Below are positions 7,991 to 16,849 of a DNA stretch of 64,000 nucleotides, piece after piece; position 1 is the first letter of the stretch; each line of letters begins with the position of its first letter. The stretch lies in assembly GCF_050107595.1 (NCBI RefSeq), contig NZ_JBNILH010000006.1, positions 253,573 through 317,572 of the forward strand, written 5' to 3'. A program made the translations under genes and the position numbers. The DNA is from Bacillus_AB infantis_C. Its GTDB lineage: Bacteria > Bacillota > Bacilli > Bacillales > Cytobacillaceae. The notes under the pieces were generated by a model. The model did no database searches and had not been told where the DNA came from. It saw only the letters and a list, made by a program, of their open reading frames with translations.

Positions 7991-8439
7991 ATGGACCATT
8001 ATTCAAATATTCTAGTCGCCAGTACATCCACCTGAAAGATGGCCGCATGCTCATGATTAAGGAATCTAAAAACACTGCAGGGCCTGCCTGGAACTTCCCT
8101 TCCGGCCGGATAGAGACCGGGGAAGATATAATAGCAGCAGCCCGGCGGGAATCAAGAGAGGAAACGGGCCTGAATATAGAGATTCTGGAATCTGCTGGCT
8201 TCTTTCAATTCACCAGCAGGACAGGCCATCCTGTTCTCATGTTCCATTTCACCGCTGAAATTGCCGGCGGCTCTATCGAATTAGAAGAGGGAATCACAGA
8301 ATACAGCTGGTTCACCGCCCGGGAAATTCTTGACATGGACGAGAGTATGCTGCGGGAGCCTGTTGTCATCAGGCAGATAGCAAACTCCATATTGCAACAT
8401 AAATCCTACCCTCTTTCTTTTTTCCAAAACATCTCATAG
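7991..8439 (+). pseudogene. NUDIX hydrolase with a probable 5' frameshift
   Basis: The Nudix box is intact (G-x5-E-x7-RE-x-REETGL), and the body from QYIHLKDGRMLMIKESKN to the stop at 8439 reads as a normal Nudix hydrolase of pyrophosphate compounds. The frame has no good start. A strong AATAGGAG followed by ATG at 7991 opens a different frame, encoding MDHYSNILVAS and stopping at TGA 8033. Joining the two frames near 8021-8032 would give a natural first strand (ILVAS to YIHLKDGRMLMIKE), so one base appears to have been lost there. A weak TTG at 7948 in the long frame has no ribosome-binding site. A sequencing error would look the same. Confidence 0.65.
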
Positions 8440-8569
8440 TTTTTACTTTTTCTGGAACTTTTTTCTTTCTAATCCGTAAAACATTAAAATGGAGGCAAGC
8501 CAAGTCTGAAACACTTCTTACAGCAAACAGCTGCTTTCTCCACTAAGTGAAATGAAGGGAGATGTAATC

Positions 8570-8893
8570 ATGAAACGTTTTGCCATCATCCTTGCTTGCT
8601 CCTTCACCATCCAGGCCCTGCTGCTTTTCTTCATCTGGCATTTCTTCTTTTCCAATTATGGCCTGATAGATTTCTCATTCTTATTTTCCGCTCTGTGGTT
8701 TGCTTTCGTCTTGTTTTTTTCCAGCACAGGCGATGCTTGGACCAGCAGTGTCATCGCCAGTTCATTCATGAACCATCGGGATACCGGCCACAGGGAAGCC
8801 AGGGGAATGTTCCACATTAGAGTCAATCCCCTGCTCGCATCCTCCCTGCTTATGTTCGCTGCTTCCCTCGGAATTTCTTTTTTGTTCTCGTAA
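8570..8893 (+). CDS. small membrane protein (107 aa)
   Basis: Three hydrophobic segments are visible (about residues 4-24, 30-52 and 88-106), separated by a polar loop containing STGDAWTSS and a histidine/arginine-rich stretch (NHRDTGHREARG). The start is ATG 8570, preceded by AAGGGAG; an in-frame ATG six codons earlier contains that signal. I do not recognise the family. It is a single-gene unit closed by a strong hairpin. Confidence 0.72.
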   Translation: MKRFAIILACSFTIQALLLFFIWHFFFSNYGLIDFSFLFSALWFAFVLFFSSTGDAWTSSVIASSFMNHRDTGHREARGMFHIRVNPLLASSLLMFAASLGISFLFS

Positions 8894-8900
8894 GAAAATA

Positions 8901-8934
8901 AATAAAGCTTCCGCTGAAGTGCGGAAGCTTTATT
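8901..8934. terminator. bidirectional terminator
   Basis: A 14-bp perfect stem (AATAAAGCTTCCGC / GCGGAAGCTTTATT) with a 6-base loop lies between the small membrane gene and the convergent nitronate monooxygenase-like gene. Confidence 0.9.
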
Positions 8935-10004
8935 TATCTTTTGAGAAGAATGTCAGTGCCTGCTATCAGATCTTCCATCAGTCTGGCTGCAGGCAATTCC
9001 TTGGAAAGAGAAACCGCCTGGCCCGCCCATAATGACATATAATCCTTATTGGCGTCTTTTGCTGCATTTCTGCGGATCGGTCCCGTCAGATCATTTTGAA
9101 CAGGAAAAGGAAGAAGCCCGGCATCCATGTCTTTCATTTCCCTGATAAATTTATTCTCCATTCCCCTTGCAAGTTTTCCGGAAAAAGCTTTTGTAAGGAC
9201 TGTTTCTTCTCCCTTGCCTTCCAGCACGGCTTCCTTGTAGGCTGGATGGGCACCGCTTTCACTGCAGGGAAGAAAGGCAGTTCCCAGCTGGACCCCCTGG
9301 GCGCCCAGCATAAAGGCGGCTGCGATGCCCCTTGCATCCATGATGCCCCCGGCTGCTATGACGGGAATTTTAACCCTGTCTGCAGCTTGCGGGATAAGGG
9401 CCATCGTTCCAATCAAGCCTCTCTCCTCACTATGAAATGTGCCCCTGTGGCCCCCTGCCTCACTGCCCTGGGCCACTACAAGATCTGCACCTGCCTCTTC
9501 CAGTTCTTCTGCTTCCAGAACATTTGTAGCAGTTCCGATGATCACAGTGCCATTCCTTTGAAGCTCGGAAACAGCTTCTCTCTCAGGAATGCCGAATGTA
9601 AAGCTGGCAATAGGAACCCTAAGCCGCAGAACTGTTTCCAGCTGTTCGCCAAAGAGCTTCCGGCGATCCTTTTCTTTATAAGCTGCAGCCGTGCTGATTC
9701 CCGGCTCCTTTTGCAGCGTCTCCAGCTTCCGGAGCATCCTTTGAAGCTTGTTCTCATCAACCAGAGGCTTTGCAGGCAGAAACAGATTGATTCCATATGG
9801 ATCGGCAGTCAATTCCTTTACTTTTTTGATATCCCTTTCCATGTCTTCAGCAGACATATAGCCGGCTCCCATATTTCCCAGGCCGCCGCTGCCCGATACA
9901 GCCGCAATCAGCTCCGGGACCGTAATACCGCCCGCCATGGGGGCCAGGAGAATCGGATATCTGATGCCAAGTTTCGCTGCAGCCCTGCTTTTGTTCCATT
10001 CCAT
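8934..10004 (-). CDS. nitronate monooxygenase / FMN-dependent 2-enoyl-reductase-like enzyme
   Basis: A 356-residue FMN TIM-barrel enzyme of the nitronate monooxygenase (2-nitropropane dioxygenase) and FabK group. Visible family blocks are LLAPMAGGITVPELIAAV near 19-36, the substrate loop AQGSEAGGHRGTF near 178-190, and PVIAAGGIMDARGIAAAFMLGAQGVQLGTAFL near 215-245. The start ATG has AGGTGAG five bases upstream. It follows the thioredoxin-like gene by 13 bases and may share its transcript. Nitronate detoxification is the usual annotation, but an enoyl-ACP reductase role cannot be excluded. Confidence 0.87.
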   Translation of the reverse strand: MEWNKSRAAAKLGIRYPILLAPMAGGITVPELIAAVSGSGGLGNMGAGYMSAEDMERDIKKVKELTADPYGINLFLPAKPLVDENKLQRMLRKLETLQKEPGISTAAAYKEKDRRKLFGEQLETVLRLRVPIASFTFGIPEREAVSELQRNGTVIIGTATNVLEAEELEEAGADLVVAQGSEAGGHRGTFHSEERGLIGTMALIPQAADRVKIPVIAAGGIMDARGIAAAFMLGAQGVQLGTAFLPCSESGAHPAYKEAVLEGKGEETVLTKAFSGKLARGMENKFIREMKDMDAGLLPFPVQNDLTGPIRRNAAKDANKDYMSLWAGQAVSLSKELPAARLMEDLIAGTDILLKR

Positions 10005-10017
10005 AAGCTCACCTGCT

Positions 10018-10569
10018 TCATTGAAGTTTAGCTATAATGCTTGCTGCCACATTATGCCAGACCTGTTCATCTTCCTGGTATGCCGCTTTCATCTTTTTGA
10101 ACATGATGCCCTGTTTTTCTTTGAAATCTTCACTGTCTGCTGGCGGAAGCTGAGCCCGTTCCTTGTCGACAAAGCGCTGCACTGTTTCTGCCCGCGGTCC
10201 CCATACAGCCTGTTCCTGTCCGTCTCCATTGATGAAGATAAAAATAGGGATTGAACGGGCCGTTCCGTTGGTTAAATACTGATCCATCAGCTCAAGGTTT
10301 TCATCCCGCAGAATGAACCTTGTCTCCATATCTGTCTCTCTTGCTATATGCATAAGGATCGGAATGTTAAGCATCGCATCCCCGCACCAGTCCTCTGTAA
10401 GGACAATCACTTTCAACCCTTTATCCTTCACAGACACCAGCTTGGCCTTTTCCTCTTCTTTGAGAGAAAACTTGCTGTCTATGCTTTCCATCTCCTGCTT
10501 ATTAACACTCATACCTTCCACATATTCAGAGAATGTCAGTCCCTTCGCAAACCAGTCCTTCAATTCCAT
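10018..10569 (-). CDS. thioredoxin-fold protein with a WCGDA active-site variant
   Basis: A 183-residue protein with a thioredoxin-like core at about 60-150. The expected WCxxC motif is replaced by WCGDAM, so only one active-site cysteine remains. Family members of this kind (Thioredoxin_9 type) often lack a complete redox pair. The start is ATG 10569, with AAAGGAAG upstream; the frame runs on 15 codons without a better start. It lies directly upstream of the nitronate monooxygenase-like gene. Its partner is unknown. Confidence 0.8.
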   Translation of the reverse strand: MELKDWFAKGLTFSEYVEGMSVNKQEMESIDSKFSLKEEEKAKLVSVKDKGLKVIVLTEDWCGDAMLNIPILMHIARETDMETRFILRDENLELMDQYLTNGTARSIPIFIFINGDGQEQAVWGPRAETVQRFVDKERAQLPPADSEDFKEKQGIMFKKMKAAYQEDEQVWHNVAASIIAKLQ

Positions 10570-10694
10570 ATAAGCACTTCCTTTTCTTTCAATATCAATT
10601 ATGGGCTTTCCCATCTATTATTTATTCTCGATGACTATAGTACATTCCTTTTTTTGCAGGACTTGCCGTATTTCATCCTTTCCTGGGAAATAAA

Positions 10695-10730
10695 GAGGAA
10701 GTTTGTCTAAACAGACCAGCAAATTTCCTC
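10695..10730. terminator. hairpin behind the gat operon terminator
   Basis: An 11-bp stem (GAGGAAGTTTG with CAAATTTCCTC, one G-T pair) lies just downstream of the gatB terminator on the minus strand. It may be a second, tandem terminator, or a structure in the leader of the thioredoxin-like gene. Confidence 0.5.
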
Positions 10731-10741
10731 AAAATAAATAG

Positions 10742-10767
10742 AAGCCGCCGGATTTCCCCAGCGGCTT
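10742..10767 (-). terminator. intrinsic terminator of gatCAB
   Basis: A 7-bp stem (AAGCCGC / GCGGCTT) followed on the minus strand by a T-rich stretch, six bases after the gatB stop codon. Confidence 0.8.
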
Positions 10768-10772
10768 ATTTT

Positions 10773-12200
10773 CTATCGCTTTGTTATTTCCTGCATCAGC
10801 AGCTTGTTGATCATCTGCGGATTCGCCTGTCCTTTGGAGGCCTTCATAATCTGCCCGACCAGGAACCCGGTTGCTTTTTGTTTGCCGGCTTTAAAGTCTT
10901 CAATCGATTGCGGATTCGCATCAAGTGCATCCGTCACATATTGGAGGAGCGCCCCTTCGTCAGAAATCTGGACGAGGCCTTTTTCCTTGACGATGGCTTC
11001 CGCAGTGCCGCCATTTTCGATGAGCTCCTTGAAGACCTTTTTCGCGATTTTGCTGGAGATTGTCCCGTTTTCGATCAGCTTGATCATTCCGGCCAGGTTT
11101 TCCGGTGTCAGCTTTACATCAGCCAGCTCTTTCTGCTCAGCATTCAGGTAAGCTGATACTTCACCCATCAGCCAGTTTGAGGCCTGCTTGGCGTCCGCAC
11201 CCGCTTCCACCGCTGCCTCGAAGAAGTCTGCTGTCTCCTTTGTTACCGTCAGAACTGCAGCATCATAAGCAGGAAGGCTAAGCTCTTCTACATAACGCTT
11301 CTGCCTCGCGTCCGGCAGCTCTGGAATCTCGGCACGGATCCGGTCTTTCCACTCCTGGTCAATGAAAATATCCGTCAGATCAGGCTCAGGGAAATAGCGG
11401 TAGTCATCAGAGCCCTCTTTTACACGCATGAGGAGAGTCGTATTAGTAGACTCATCATAGCGGCGGGTTTCCTGCTGGATCTCCCCACCCGCAAGAAGCA
11501 CCTCCTCCTGGCGCTTTGCTTCATACTCAATCCCTTTTCTGACAAAGTTAAAAGAGTTCAGGTTTTTCAGCTCAGTCTTGGTGCCGAATTCCTCCTGGCC
11601 CACTGGCCTGATGGAGATATTCGCATCGCATCTCAGCGACCCTTCTTCCATCTTGCAATCAGAAACACCTGTATACTGGATAATGCTTTTCAGTTTCTCG
11701 AGGTAAGCATAAGCTTCATTGGCTGTCCTGATATCCGGTTCTGAAACAATTTCGATCAGCGGGGTTCCCTGGCGGTTGTAGTCGCAGAGGGAATAGCCTT
11801 TTTCATGGTTCAGCTTGCCTGCATCCTCCTCCAGATGGATCCGGGTGATGCCGATTTTTTTCTTATATCCGTCCACTTCGATTTCAATCCAGCCATGTTC
11901 ACCGATTGGCTTATCAAATTGCGAGATTTGATAGGCTTTCGGGTTATCCGGATAAAAATAGTTTTTACGGTCAAATTTGGTTACATCGGCAATCTGGCAA
12001 TTCAGCGCCATACTGGCCTTCATTCCGTAATCGACCACTTTGCGGTTGAGCACCGGCAGCACGCCAGGATAGCCGAGTTCCACAACGCTTGTGTTTGTAT
12101 TCGGTTCAGCCCCGAAATGGTTCGGGCTCGCGGAAAAAATCTTCGAATCTGTTTTTAATTCAACATGGACCTCAAGTCCGATAACCGTTTCATAGTTCAT
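10773..12200 (-). CDS. gatB: Asp-tRNA(Asn)/Glu-tRNA(Gln) amidotransferase subunit B
   Basis: GatB phosphorylates the side chain of misacylated Glu-tRNA(Gln) or Asp-tRNA(Asn) and passes it on for amidation. The 475-residue product has the family N-terminus (YETVIGLEVHVELKT), the SEPDIR and YRYFPEPDL blocks and a helical tail domain with the YqeY-like C-terminus (about 330-475). The start is ATG 12200 with a GGGGGG ribosome-binding site; the 44 codons upstream in frame lie over the gatA end and are not coding for GatB. It is the last gene of gatC-gatA-gatB. Confidence 0.97.
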   Translation of the reverse strand: MNYETVIGLEVHVELKTDSKIFSASPNHFGAEPNTNTSVVELGYPGVLPVLNRKVVDYGMKASMALNCQIADVTKFDRKNYFYPDNPKAYQISQFDKPIGEHGWIEIEVDGYKKKIGITRIHLEEDAGKLNHEKGYSLCDYNRQGTPLIEIVSEPDIRTANEAYAYLEKLKSIIQYTGVSDCKMEEGSLRCDANISIRPVGQEEFGTKTELKNLNSFNFVRKGIEYEAKRQEEVLLAGGEIQQETRRYDESTNTTLLMRVKEGSDDYRYFPEPDLTDIFIDQEWKDRIRAEIPELPDARQKRYVEELSLPAYDAAVLTVTKETADFFEAAVEAGADAKQASNWLMGEVSAYLNAEQKELADVKLTPENLAGMIKLIENGTISSKIAKKVFKELIENGGTAEAIVKEKGLVQISDEGALLQYVTDALDANPQSIEDFKAGKQKATGFLVGQIMKASKGQANPQMINKLLMQEITKR

Positions 12201-12213
12201 GTCTGTTCCCCCC

Positions 12214-13671
12214 TTACAGTCCCGGTTTTTGCTTATGAAAGTCAGTGGCCTGCTCAAAAGCATGGGCTGTTCTGTAGATCGTGCTCTCGTCAAAATATTT
12301 GCCGATGATCTGCAGTCCAAGCGGCATACCATTCGAATATCCGCACGGCACCGAAATGGCAGGCGTACCGGCCAGGTTAACAGGGATTGTTAGTATATCA
12401 TTGGCATACATAGTCAGCGGATCATCTATATTCTCCCCGATATTGAATGCCGGTGTCGGTGCTGTAGGTCCGATGATGACATCGTAAGATTGAAATACCT
12501 CTTCAAAATCCTTTTTAATCAAAGTGCGGACCTTTTGCGCCTTTTTATAATAAGCATCATAATAGCCTGAGCTTAAGGCGAAGGTTCCGAGCATAATCCT
12601 TCTTTTCACCTCATCGCCGAAGCCCTGGGCGCGCGACTTTTTGTAAAGCTCCATCAGTGTTTCAGCATCCGGGGCGCGGTAGCCGTACCTGACGCCGTCA
12701 AAGCGGGCAAGGTTGGCGGACGCTTCTGAGGATGAAAGCAGATAATAGGCAGCCAAAGCATACTTGGAATGCGGAAGGGATACCTCCTCCCAGACAGCCC
12801 CAAGATTCTCCAGCACCTTAAGCGCATCGAGGACAGATTGGCGGACTTTTTCATCCACGCCTTCAGCAAGGTACTCTTTTGGCACGGCGATTCGCAGACC
12901 CTTCACATCTCCGGTCAGGGCGCTGGCATAATGATCGACCGGAACATCTGCTGAGGTGGAGTCATTCTGATCCAGACCCGAAATCGCCTGGAGAAGGTAA
13001 GCATTGTCTTCAACATTCCTGGTTACCGGGCCAATCTGATCAAGTGACGAAGCAAACGCAACAAGCCCGAATCGGGAAACACGCCCATAGGTTGGCTTTA
13101 ACCCAACCACCCCGCAGTAAGAAGCAGGCTGTCTGATGGATCCCCCTGTATCTGACCCAAGGGCAAAAGGCACTTCTCCTGCTGCAACCGCTGCAGCTGA
13201 ACCGCCTGAAGAGCCGCCTGGCACTTTCTCAAGATTCCATGGATTGCGGACATTTCCGAATCCTGAATTCTCATTTGAGGACCCCATTGCGAATTCATCC
13301 ATATTCAGTTTTCCTATCGTGATGGTCCCGGCATTATGTAAATGATCCATTACCGTTGCATTATAGATCGGGTCGAAATTTTCCAGGATCCTGCTTGCAC
13401 TGGTAGTTCTCAGACCCTTTGTGACAATATTATCTTTAATCCCGACCGGCATGCCAAAAAGGAGGCCCTTCGACTCTTCTGTGCCCAGCTTTTCGTCTAA
13501 GTACTTTGCCTGCTTCCGTGCTTCTTCCTCATTTAAGGTCAGGAATGCCCCCACCTGGCTGTCCACTTCACCAATCCGTTTAAAAGACTGCTCAATCAGA
13601 TCAGATACGGAAATTTCTTTTTTATGTAAAAGTTCATGAAGCTCTGAAACCTTATGATCAAACAAACTCAT
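12214..13671 (-). CDS. gatA: amidotransferase subunit A (glutaminase)
   Basis: 485 residues, the usual GatA length. It is an amidase-signature enzyme that releases ammonia from glutamine for the GatCAB transamidase. The catalytic triad is intact: Lys79 (GIKDNI), cis-Ser154 (GGSSGGS) and nucleophile Ser178 (GSDTGGSIRQ). It starts 11 bases after gatC and ends 13 bases before gatB, so the three subunits are made together in the cytoplasm, as in other Bacillus species. Confidence 0.97.
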   Translation of the reverse strand: MSLFDHKVSELHELLHKKEISVSDLIEQSFKRIGEVDSQVGAFLTLNEEEARKQAKYLDEKLGTEESKGLLFGMPVGIKDNIVTKGLRTTSASRILENFDPIYNATVMDHLHNAGTITIGKLNMDEFAMGSSNENSGFGNVRNPWNLEKVPGGSSGGSAAAVAAGEVPFALGSDTGGSIRQPASYCGVVGLKPTYGRVSRFGLVAFASSLDQIGPVTRNVEDNAYLLQAISGLDQNDSTSADVPVDHYASALTGDVKGLRIAVPKEYLAEGVDEKVRQSVLDALKVLENLGAVWEEVSLPHSKYALAAYYLLSSSEASANLARFDGVRYGYRAPDAETLMELYKKSRAQGFGDEVKRRIMLGTFALSSGYYDAYYKKAQKVRTLIKKDFEEVFQSYDVIIGPTAPTPAFNIGENIDDPLTMYANDILTIPVNLAGTPAISVPCGYSNGMPLGLQIIGKYFDESTIYRTAHAFEQATDFHKQKPGL

Positions 13672-13682
13672 TTGCTTTCCCC

Positions 13683-13973
13683 CTATTCCAGTATGGATGG
13701 CACCTTGATCTGTCCATCCTGGTGGTCCGGCGCGTTTTTCAGCACGTCCTCCTGCGGCAGCCCTTTTTTCGCGATATCTTCCCGGAATACATTCTTGATA
13801 TCCAGTACATGGGAAGTCGGCTCAACATCCTCTGTATCCAGTTCATTAAGCTGCTCCGCAAAAGAAAGCATTTTTTCCAGCTCTTTTTGCATCCGCACCG
13901 TTTCCTCATCCGTCACTTCCAGACGTGCCAGGTGGGCTACATGCCTGACCTGATCTTCAGATATTCTAGACAT
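13683..13973 (-). CDS. gatC: amidotransferase subunit C
   Basis: A 96-residue GatC, the small belt subunit that wraps GatA and stabilises the complex. The sequence is typical (RISEDQVRHVAHLARLEVT at the N-terminus, FREDIAKKGLPQEDVLKNAPD near the end). The start is ATG 13973 with GGAGGTGAC eight bases upstream. It is the first gene of the operon. Confidence 0.96.
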   Translation of the reverse strand: MSRISEDQVRHVAHLARLEVTDEETVRMQKELEKMLSFAEQLNELDTEDVEPTSHVLDIKNVFREDIAKKGLPQEDVLKNAPDHQDGQIKVPSILE

Positions 13974-14006
13974 CTCTGTCACCTCCAAATATTTTAGAAT
14001 GCTATA

Positions 14007-14035
14007 AGTATAGATAGAATCATATCAGACTCCAG
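14007..14035 (-). promoter_or_regulatory. candidate sigma-A promoter of gatCAB
   Basis: On the minus strand a TATACT -10 (14007-14012) follows a weak CTGGAG -35 (14030-14035) with 17-bp spacing, 34 bases before the gatC start. Confidence 0.45.
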
Positions 14036-14109
14036 CGCTTTAAAGCAATTGCCGGAAGCAAAGGAAATCGTGTTTTCTCTTATTGTAATGACTGCAGGAG
14101 TGAAAAGCT

Positions 14110-14136
14110 AAGGCGCCTGGATATTCCAGACGCCTT
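14110..14136 (-). terminator. terminator of the MFS gene
   Basis: A 10-bp stem with one mismatch (AGGCGCCTGG / CCAGACGCCT) lies 10 bases after the MFS stop codon, followed by a T-containing stretch on the minus strand. Confidence 0.7.
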
Positions 14137-14146
14137 TCCCATTTTT

Positions 14147-15394
14147 CTATATATTGAATCTGTCCGGTTTTCCCCTGTATCTTCCGGATGACTCGGACAC
14201 TCTGCTGCTTGCATAACGGCCGGCGATCCATAGAAAAATCAGGACGGGCACTGTAAGCAGGCCTGTTGCAAACAATCCAGCCGAGATCGAAAAAGAGAAC
14301 GCGATCCAGCCGACAAGCGGCCCTCCTGCAATCTGTCCGATTGCATCAAGCTGTCCGAACATGGAAAGCATGGTGGCCCTTCACTTTGACTCCAGCTTTT
14401 GATTAAGCCAGATGCTGTAAAGCGGACTGTTAAGGCCTCTCAGTGTAAAACTGGTCCAATAAGACGCAAGGGCAAGCCAAAACTCCCCGCTAAGCGCAAA
14501 AATCAGTGTGCTGGCCGCAAGAGCTCCGTTAACTGATAGCAGCAGGCGGACATATCTCTGCTCCCCATCGCCATTCAATCTCCTGCTGATCCACTCGACC
14601 AAGCCGATATTCAGAAGCAAGGCAACTCCGTTGATCACACCGAACCAGAGAACGGCAGAGCTTTCGGCAAGCTGGATATCCTCCAGGAAATGGGCAGCCC
14701 ATAACCGGTCGAAGCCTTCGCTTGCGAGTCCCCACATAAGGGCAATGCCAGCCATGCCGGCAAAAACCGGATTGCCCTTTACTGTCCTGTATCCTTTTTG
14801 GACGGCGCCGGCAAGCTGGGACGTCTCTTCCCGCTCCAGCTTTTCAAACCGGTGTTCAGGCATCCGGACCCAGAGCCAGGCAGCCAATACAATGAAAGAA
14901 CCGCCCGCAATCAGAATGGCAGCCTGAACAGAAAAGAGCATCGATATAATCATACTTGCCATGATACCGGCAATTTTCCCGATAGAGGCAATCTGCGATC
15001 CTTTTAGAAAAAGCTTATCCAGACCCTTTCCTTCCACTTCGTCGGCAATCCACGCTTCTTCGGCACCGCTGAGAAACGTGTAGCCAAGGCCCCAGACAGC
15101 ATAAGCTGTTGCGATTCCCCAGAATGCAGGCACCGATCCCTCCAGAAGATGAGCCAGTCCGAGCAGGATCGTTCCTATGATGACGGATTTCTTCCTGCTG
15201 ACATGATCGGCTATGACTCCTGTCGGCACCTCAAACAGCACAATGGACAATTCCATAATTGTCCCAATCAGTACGAGCTGGAGCGGATTAAGCCCCGCCT
15301 CCACAACAAAATAAATCGCATTTACGGTAAAAATGCTCTGAAATAAAAATGCCCGAATTCCCGTGAGCCTAAAATATACTTTTTTTGCCTCCAT
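14147..15394 (-). pseudogene. MFS transporter interrupted by an in-frame TGA
   Basis: The first part (14381-15394, 337 residues) is a major-facilitator transporter: ten or so membrane helices, and after the second helix GVIADHVSRKKS, the motif A loop of drug/proton antiporters. The frame ends at TGA 14381-14383, but the same frame continues with RATMLSMFGQLDAIGQIAGGP and two more hydrophobic helices to TAG at 14147. The join ...NQKLESK-stop-RATMLSMFGQ matches the uninterrupted form of such transporters, so the gene has a nonsense change (for example CGA to TGA) removing about 77 residues. It may be inactive, a truncated but working pump, or read through. The SD GGAGG precedes the start. Confidence 0.8.
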
Positions 15395-15475
15395 TGCCCT
15401 TCCTCCGCTTCTCTTTCTTAATGAAAACTAAGAAAGTCCGAAACGGAGATCTCGTGACAAGCTCCCCGTCCCAGA

Positions 15476-15502
15476 CTAGGAAACAAGCACCTCAATTATC
15501 AT
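15476..15502 (-). CDS. possible leader peptide MIIEVLVS of the MFS gene
   Basis: An AAGGAGG eight bases before ATG 15502 drives an 8-codon frame that ends at TAG 15476, 81 bases before the MFS start. Downstream, GGAGATCTCGTG and ACAAGCTCC could form an alternative stem. This layout is like the translated leaders of inducible antibiotic-resistance genes. The frame is very short, so it is a suggestion only. Confidence 0.4.
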   Translation of the reverse strand: MIIEVLVS

Positions 15503-15547
15503 AATGAATTCCTCCTTGTATGCTGGCATTTGCTGCCTGATAAAGCT

Positions 15548-15575
15548 ATTATAAGGCCTGACTCTAATATGACAC
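15548..15575 (-). promoter_or_regulatory. sigma-A promoter of the MFS gene
   Basis: On the minus strand a perfect TATAAT (15548-15553) is preceded by GTGTCA (15570-15575) with 16-bp spacing. Transcription would begin near 15541, just upstream of the leader peptide's ribosome-binding site. Confidence 0.6.
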
Positions 15576-15653
15576 ACCTGTTTTTTTATAATTCCTTCTA
15601 TTCTCTTTTTTCAGTTATAATAAAGGCTGAATCCATTTAAGGAGAGATTTTTG

Positions 15654-16004
15654 GTGAAGCTATTTCAATTCGATTCTGCCGGAAAAGAGATATCAAGGTT
15701 CGGCAGCCTGAACAGCTATTACACCCTTTTATCAAGGGAGATACCGGTCACGGTCGGCTGCATGCAGTTGAAGGAGGACAGCGTCCTTGGCATGCATCCT
15801 GCTGTCGGTCCGCAGCTTTTCCTGATTGTCTCCGGTGAGGGCTGGGTGAGAAGTGCGGATGGAGAACGAATAGCAGTAGATCCAGGAACGGCTGTTTTTT
15901 GGGAAGATGGGGAAGAACATGAATCCGGCTCTGCTCTTGGCATGACCGCCGTTATTATTGAAGGCCCTGGGCTTCAGCCTTCTTCGCAGCTTCAGCCCCT
16001 TTAA
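15654..16004 (+). CDS. cupin-domain protein
   Basis: About 116 residues forming one small cupin barrel. Cupin motif 1 is degenerate (GMHPAVGPQLFLIVSGEGWV, a single H and no HxH pair) and motif 2 is PGTAVFWEDGEEHESG. The metal site may therefore be incomplete. The start is GTG 15654 or the adjacent TTG 15651; AAGGAG lies 6-9 bases upstream of both. It is divergent from the MFS gene and convergent with vanW. No specific function can be given. Confidence 0.75.
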   Translation: MKLFQFDSAGKEISRFGSLNSYYTLLSREIPVTVGCMQLKEDSVLGMHPAVGPQLFLIVSGEGWVRSADGERIAVDPGTAVFWEDGEEHESGSALGMTAVIIEGPGLQPSSQLQPL

Positions 16005-16011
16005 AGAGAAG

Positions 16012-16040
16012 TCCCGCTCTGTCAAATAGAGCGGGATTTT
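16012..16040. terminator. bidirectional terminator
   Basis: A 9-bp perfect stem (TCCCGCTCT / AGAGCGGGA) with a 7-base loop and a T-tract serves the cupin gene and the convergent vanW gene, whose stop codon lies in the loop. Confidence 0.85.
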
Positions 16041-16849
16041 CCTTCCAGCAATGGCTCATACATCATGATGGCATGGTTTTCTGTTATATATTCGTCATCA
16101 TACAGCTTTCCCTGCCGGTTATAGGACCGGCGGAATATTTCATTATGGCGGACATAACCGCCCCAGTAAGCGGGCGTAATGGTATGGCTGCGTTCATACA
16201 CTTCATACGTGTATAGAGGCTCTGAAACCGTCCGCCATTCCCCGCACAGATTTGTCTCCGTCAGATAAAGGACCAGCTGATAAGGCGCATTTGTATCATT
16301 GGTTATCTGCAGGTCCAGATAATTATACGCACAGGTGGCGCCGCTCCCAAACGGCTGGGTGCGGTTTGAGTCCGGGAATACATCAAAGCTGTGGCGGTGC
16401 CTTTCCGTAACGGTCAGCGGCGTATGCAGAGTCATCCAATAAATCAGATTGGAAAGCTGGCAGAGACCGCCCCCGGTTCCCATCTTAAAGCTGCCGTAAT
16501 GAAGTATCATGCCGGGCTGGTACCCTCTCCTAGCAGTCGGCCTGCCGATAAGCTTCCAGTAGCTGAAAGTTTCCCCAGGATAAATGACGATAGAGTTCAG
16601 CCTATCAACAGCAATTTCCAGGTTTTTAATTTTATTATATTGATAGGCCATGTCTACGTCCTTCAGCTTTCTTAGAAGGGGGGTCTGGTGCCTGAACACC
16701 ACATATGGCTGAGCAGCTGCTTCTTTTTTTCTGCTGTATGTACGGGCGTCTGCCAGCCAGCGGCCATACCTTTTCCATGTATAAAACCACGTGCCGGCTC
16801 TGATTCTTAAGTCTGACCGTACTTTCGGGCGCAAATCGGCAATATTCAT
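16022..16849 (-). CDS. VanW-family protein
   Basis: 275 residues with the conserved VanW core: IVIYPGETFSYWKLIGRPT (about 87-105), GTGGGLCQLSN with its invariant Cys130, and ERHRHSFDVFPDSNRTQPFGSGATCAYNYLDL. VanW occurs in some vancomycin-resistance clusters, but most family members, including this one, lie far from any resistance gene and have no known function. There is no signal peptide. The start ATG has GAGGTG upstream. It stands alone. Confidence 0.9.
   Translation of the reverse strand: MNIADLRPKVRSDLRIRAGTWFYTWKRYGRWLADARTYSRKKEAAAQPYVVFRHQTPLLRKLKDVDMAYQYNKIKNLEIAVDRLNSIVIYPGETFSYWKLIGRPTARRGYQPGMILHYGSFKMGTGGGLCQLSNLIYWMTLHTPLTVTERHRHSFDVFPDSNRTQPFGSGATCAYNYLDLQITNDTNAPYQLVLYLTETNLCGEWRTVSEPLYTYEVYERSHTITPAYWGGYVRHNEIFRRSYNRQGKLYDDEYITENHAIMMYEPLLEGKSRSI

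Noticed and set aside
9096..10031. 311-codon plus-strand frame opposite the nitronate monooxygenase-like gene
   Set aside because: Product is Cys/Phe/His-rich without family features; the minus strand encodes a clear FMN enzyme.
16022..16849. Vancomycin resistance from the VanW homologue
   Set aside because: No vanA/B/H/X/R/S genes nearby; VanW-family proteins are widespread outside resistance clusters.
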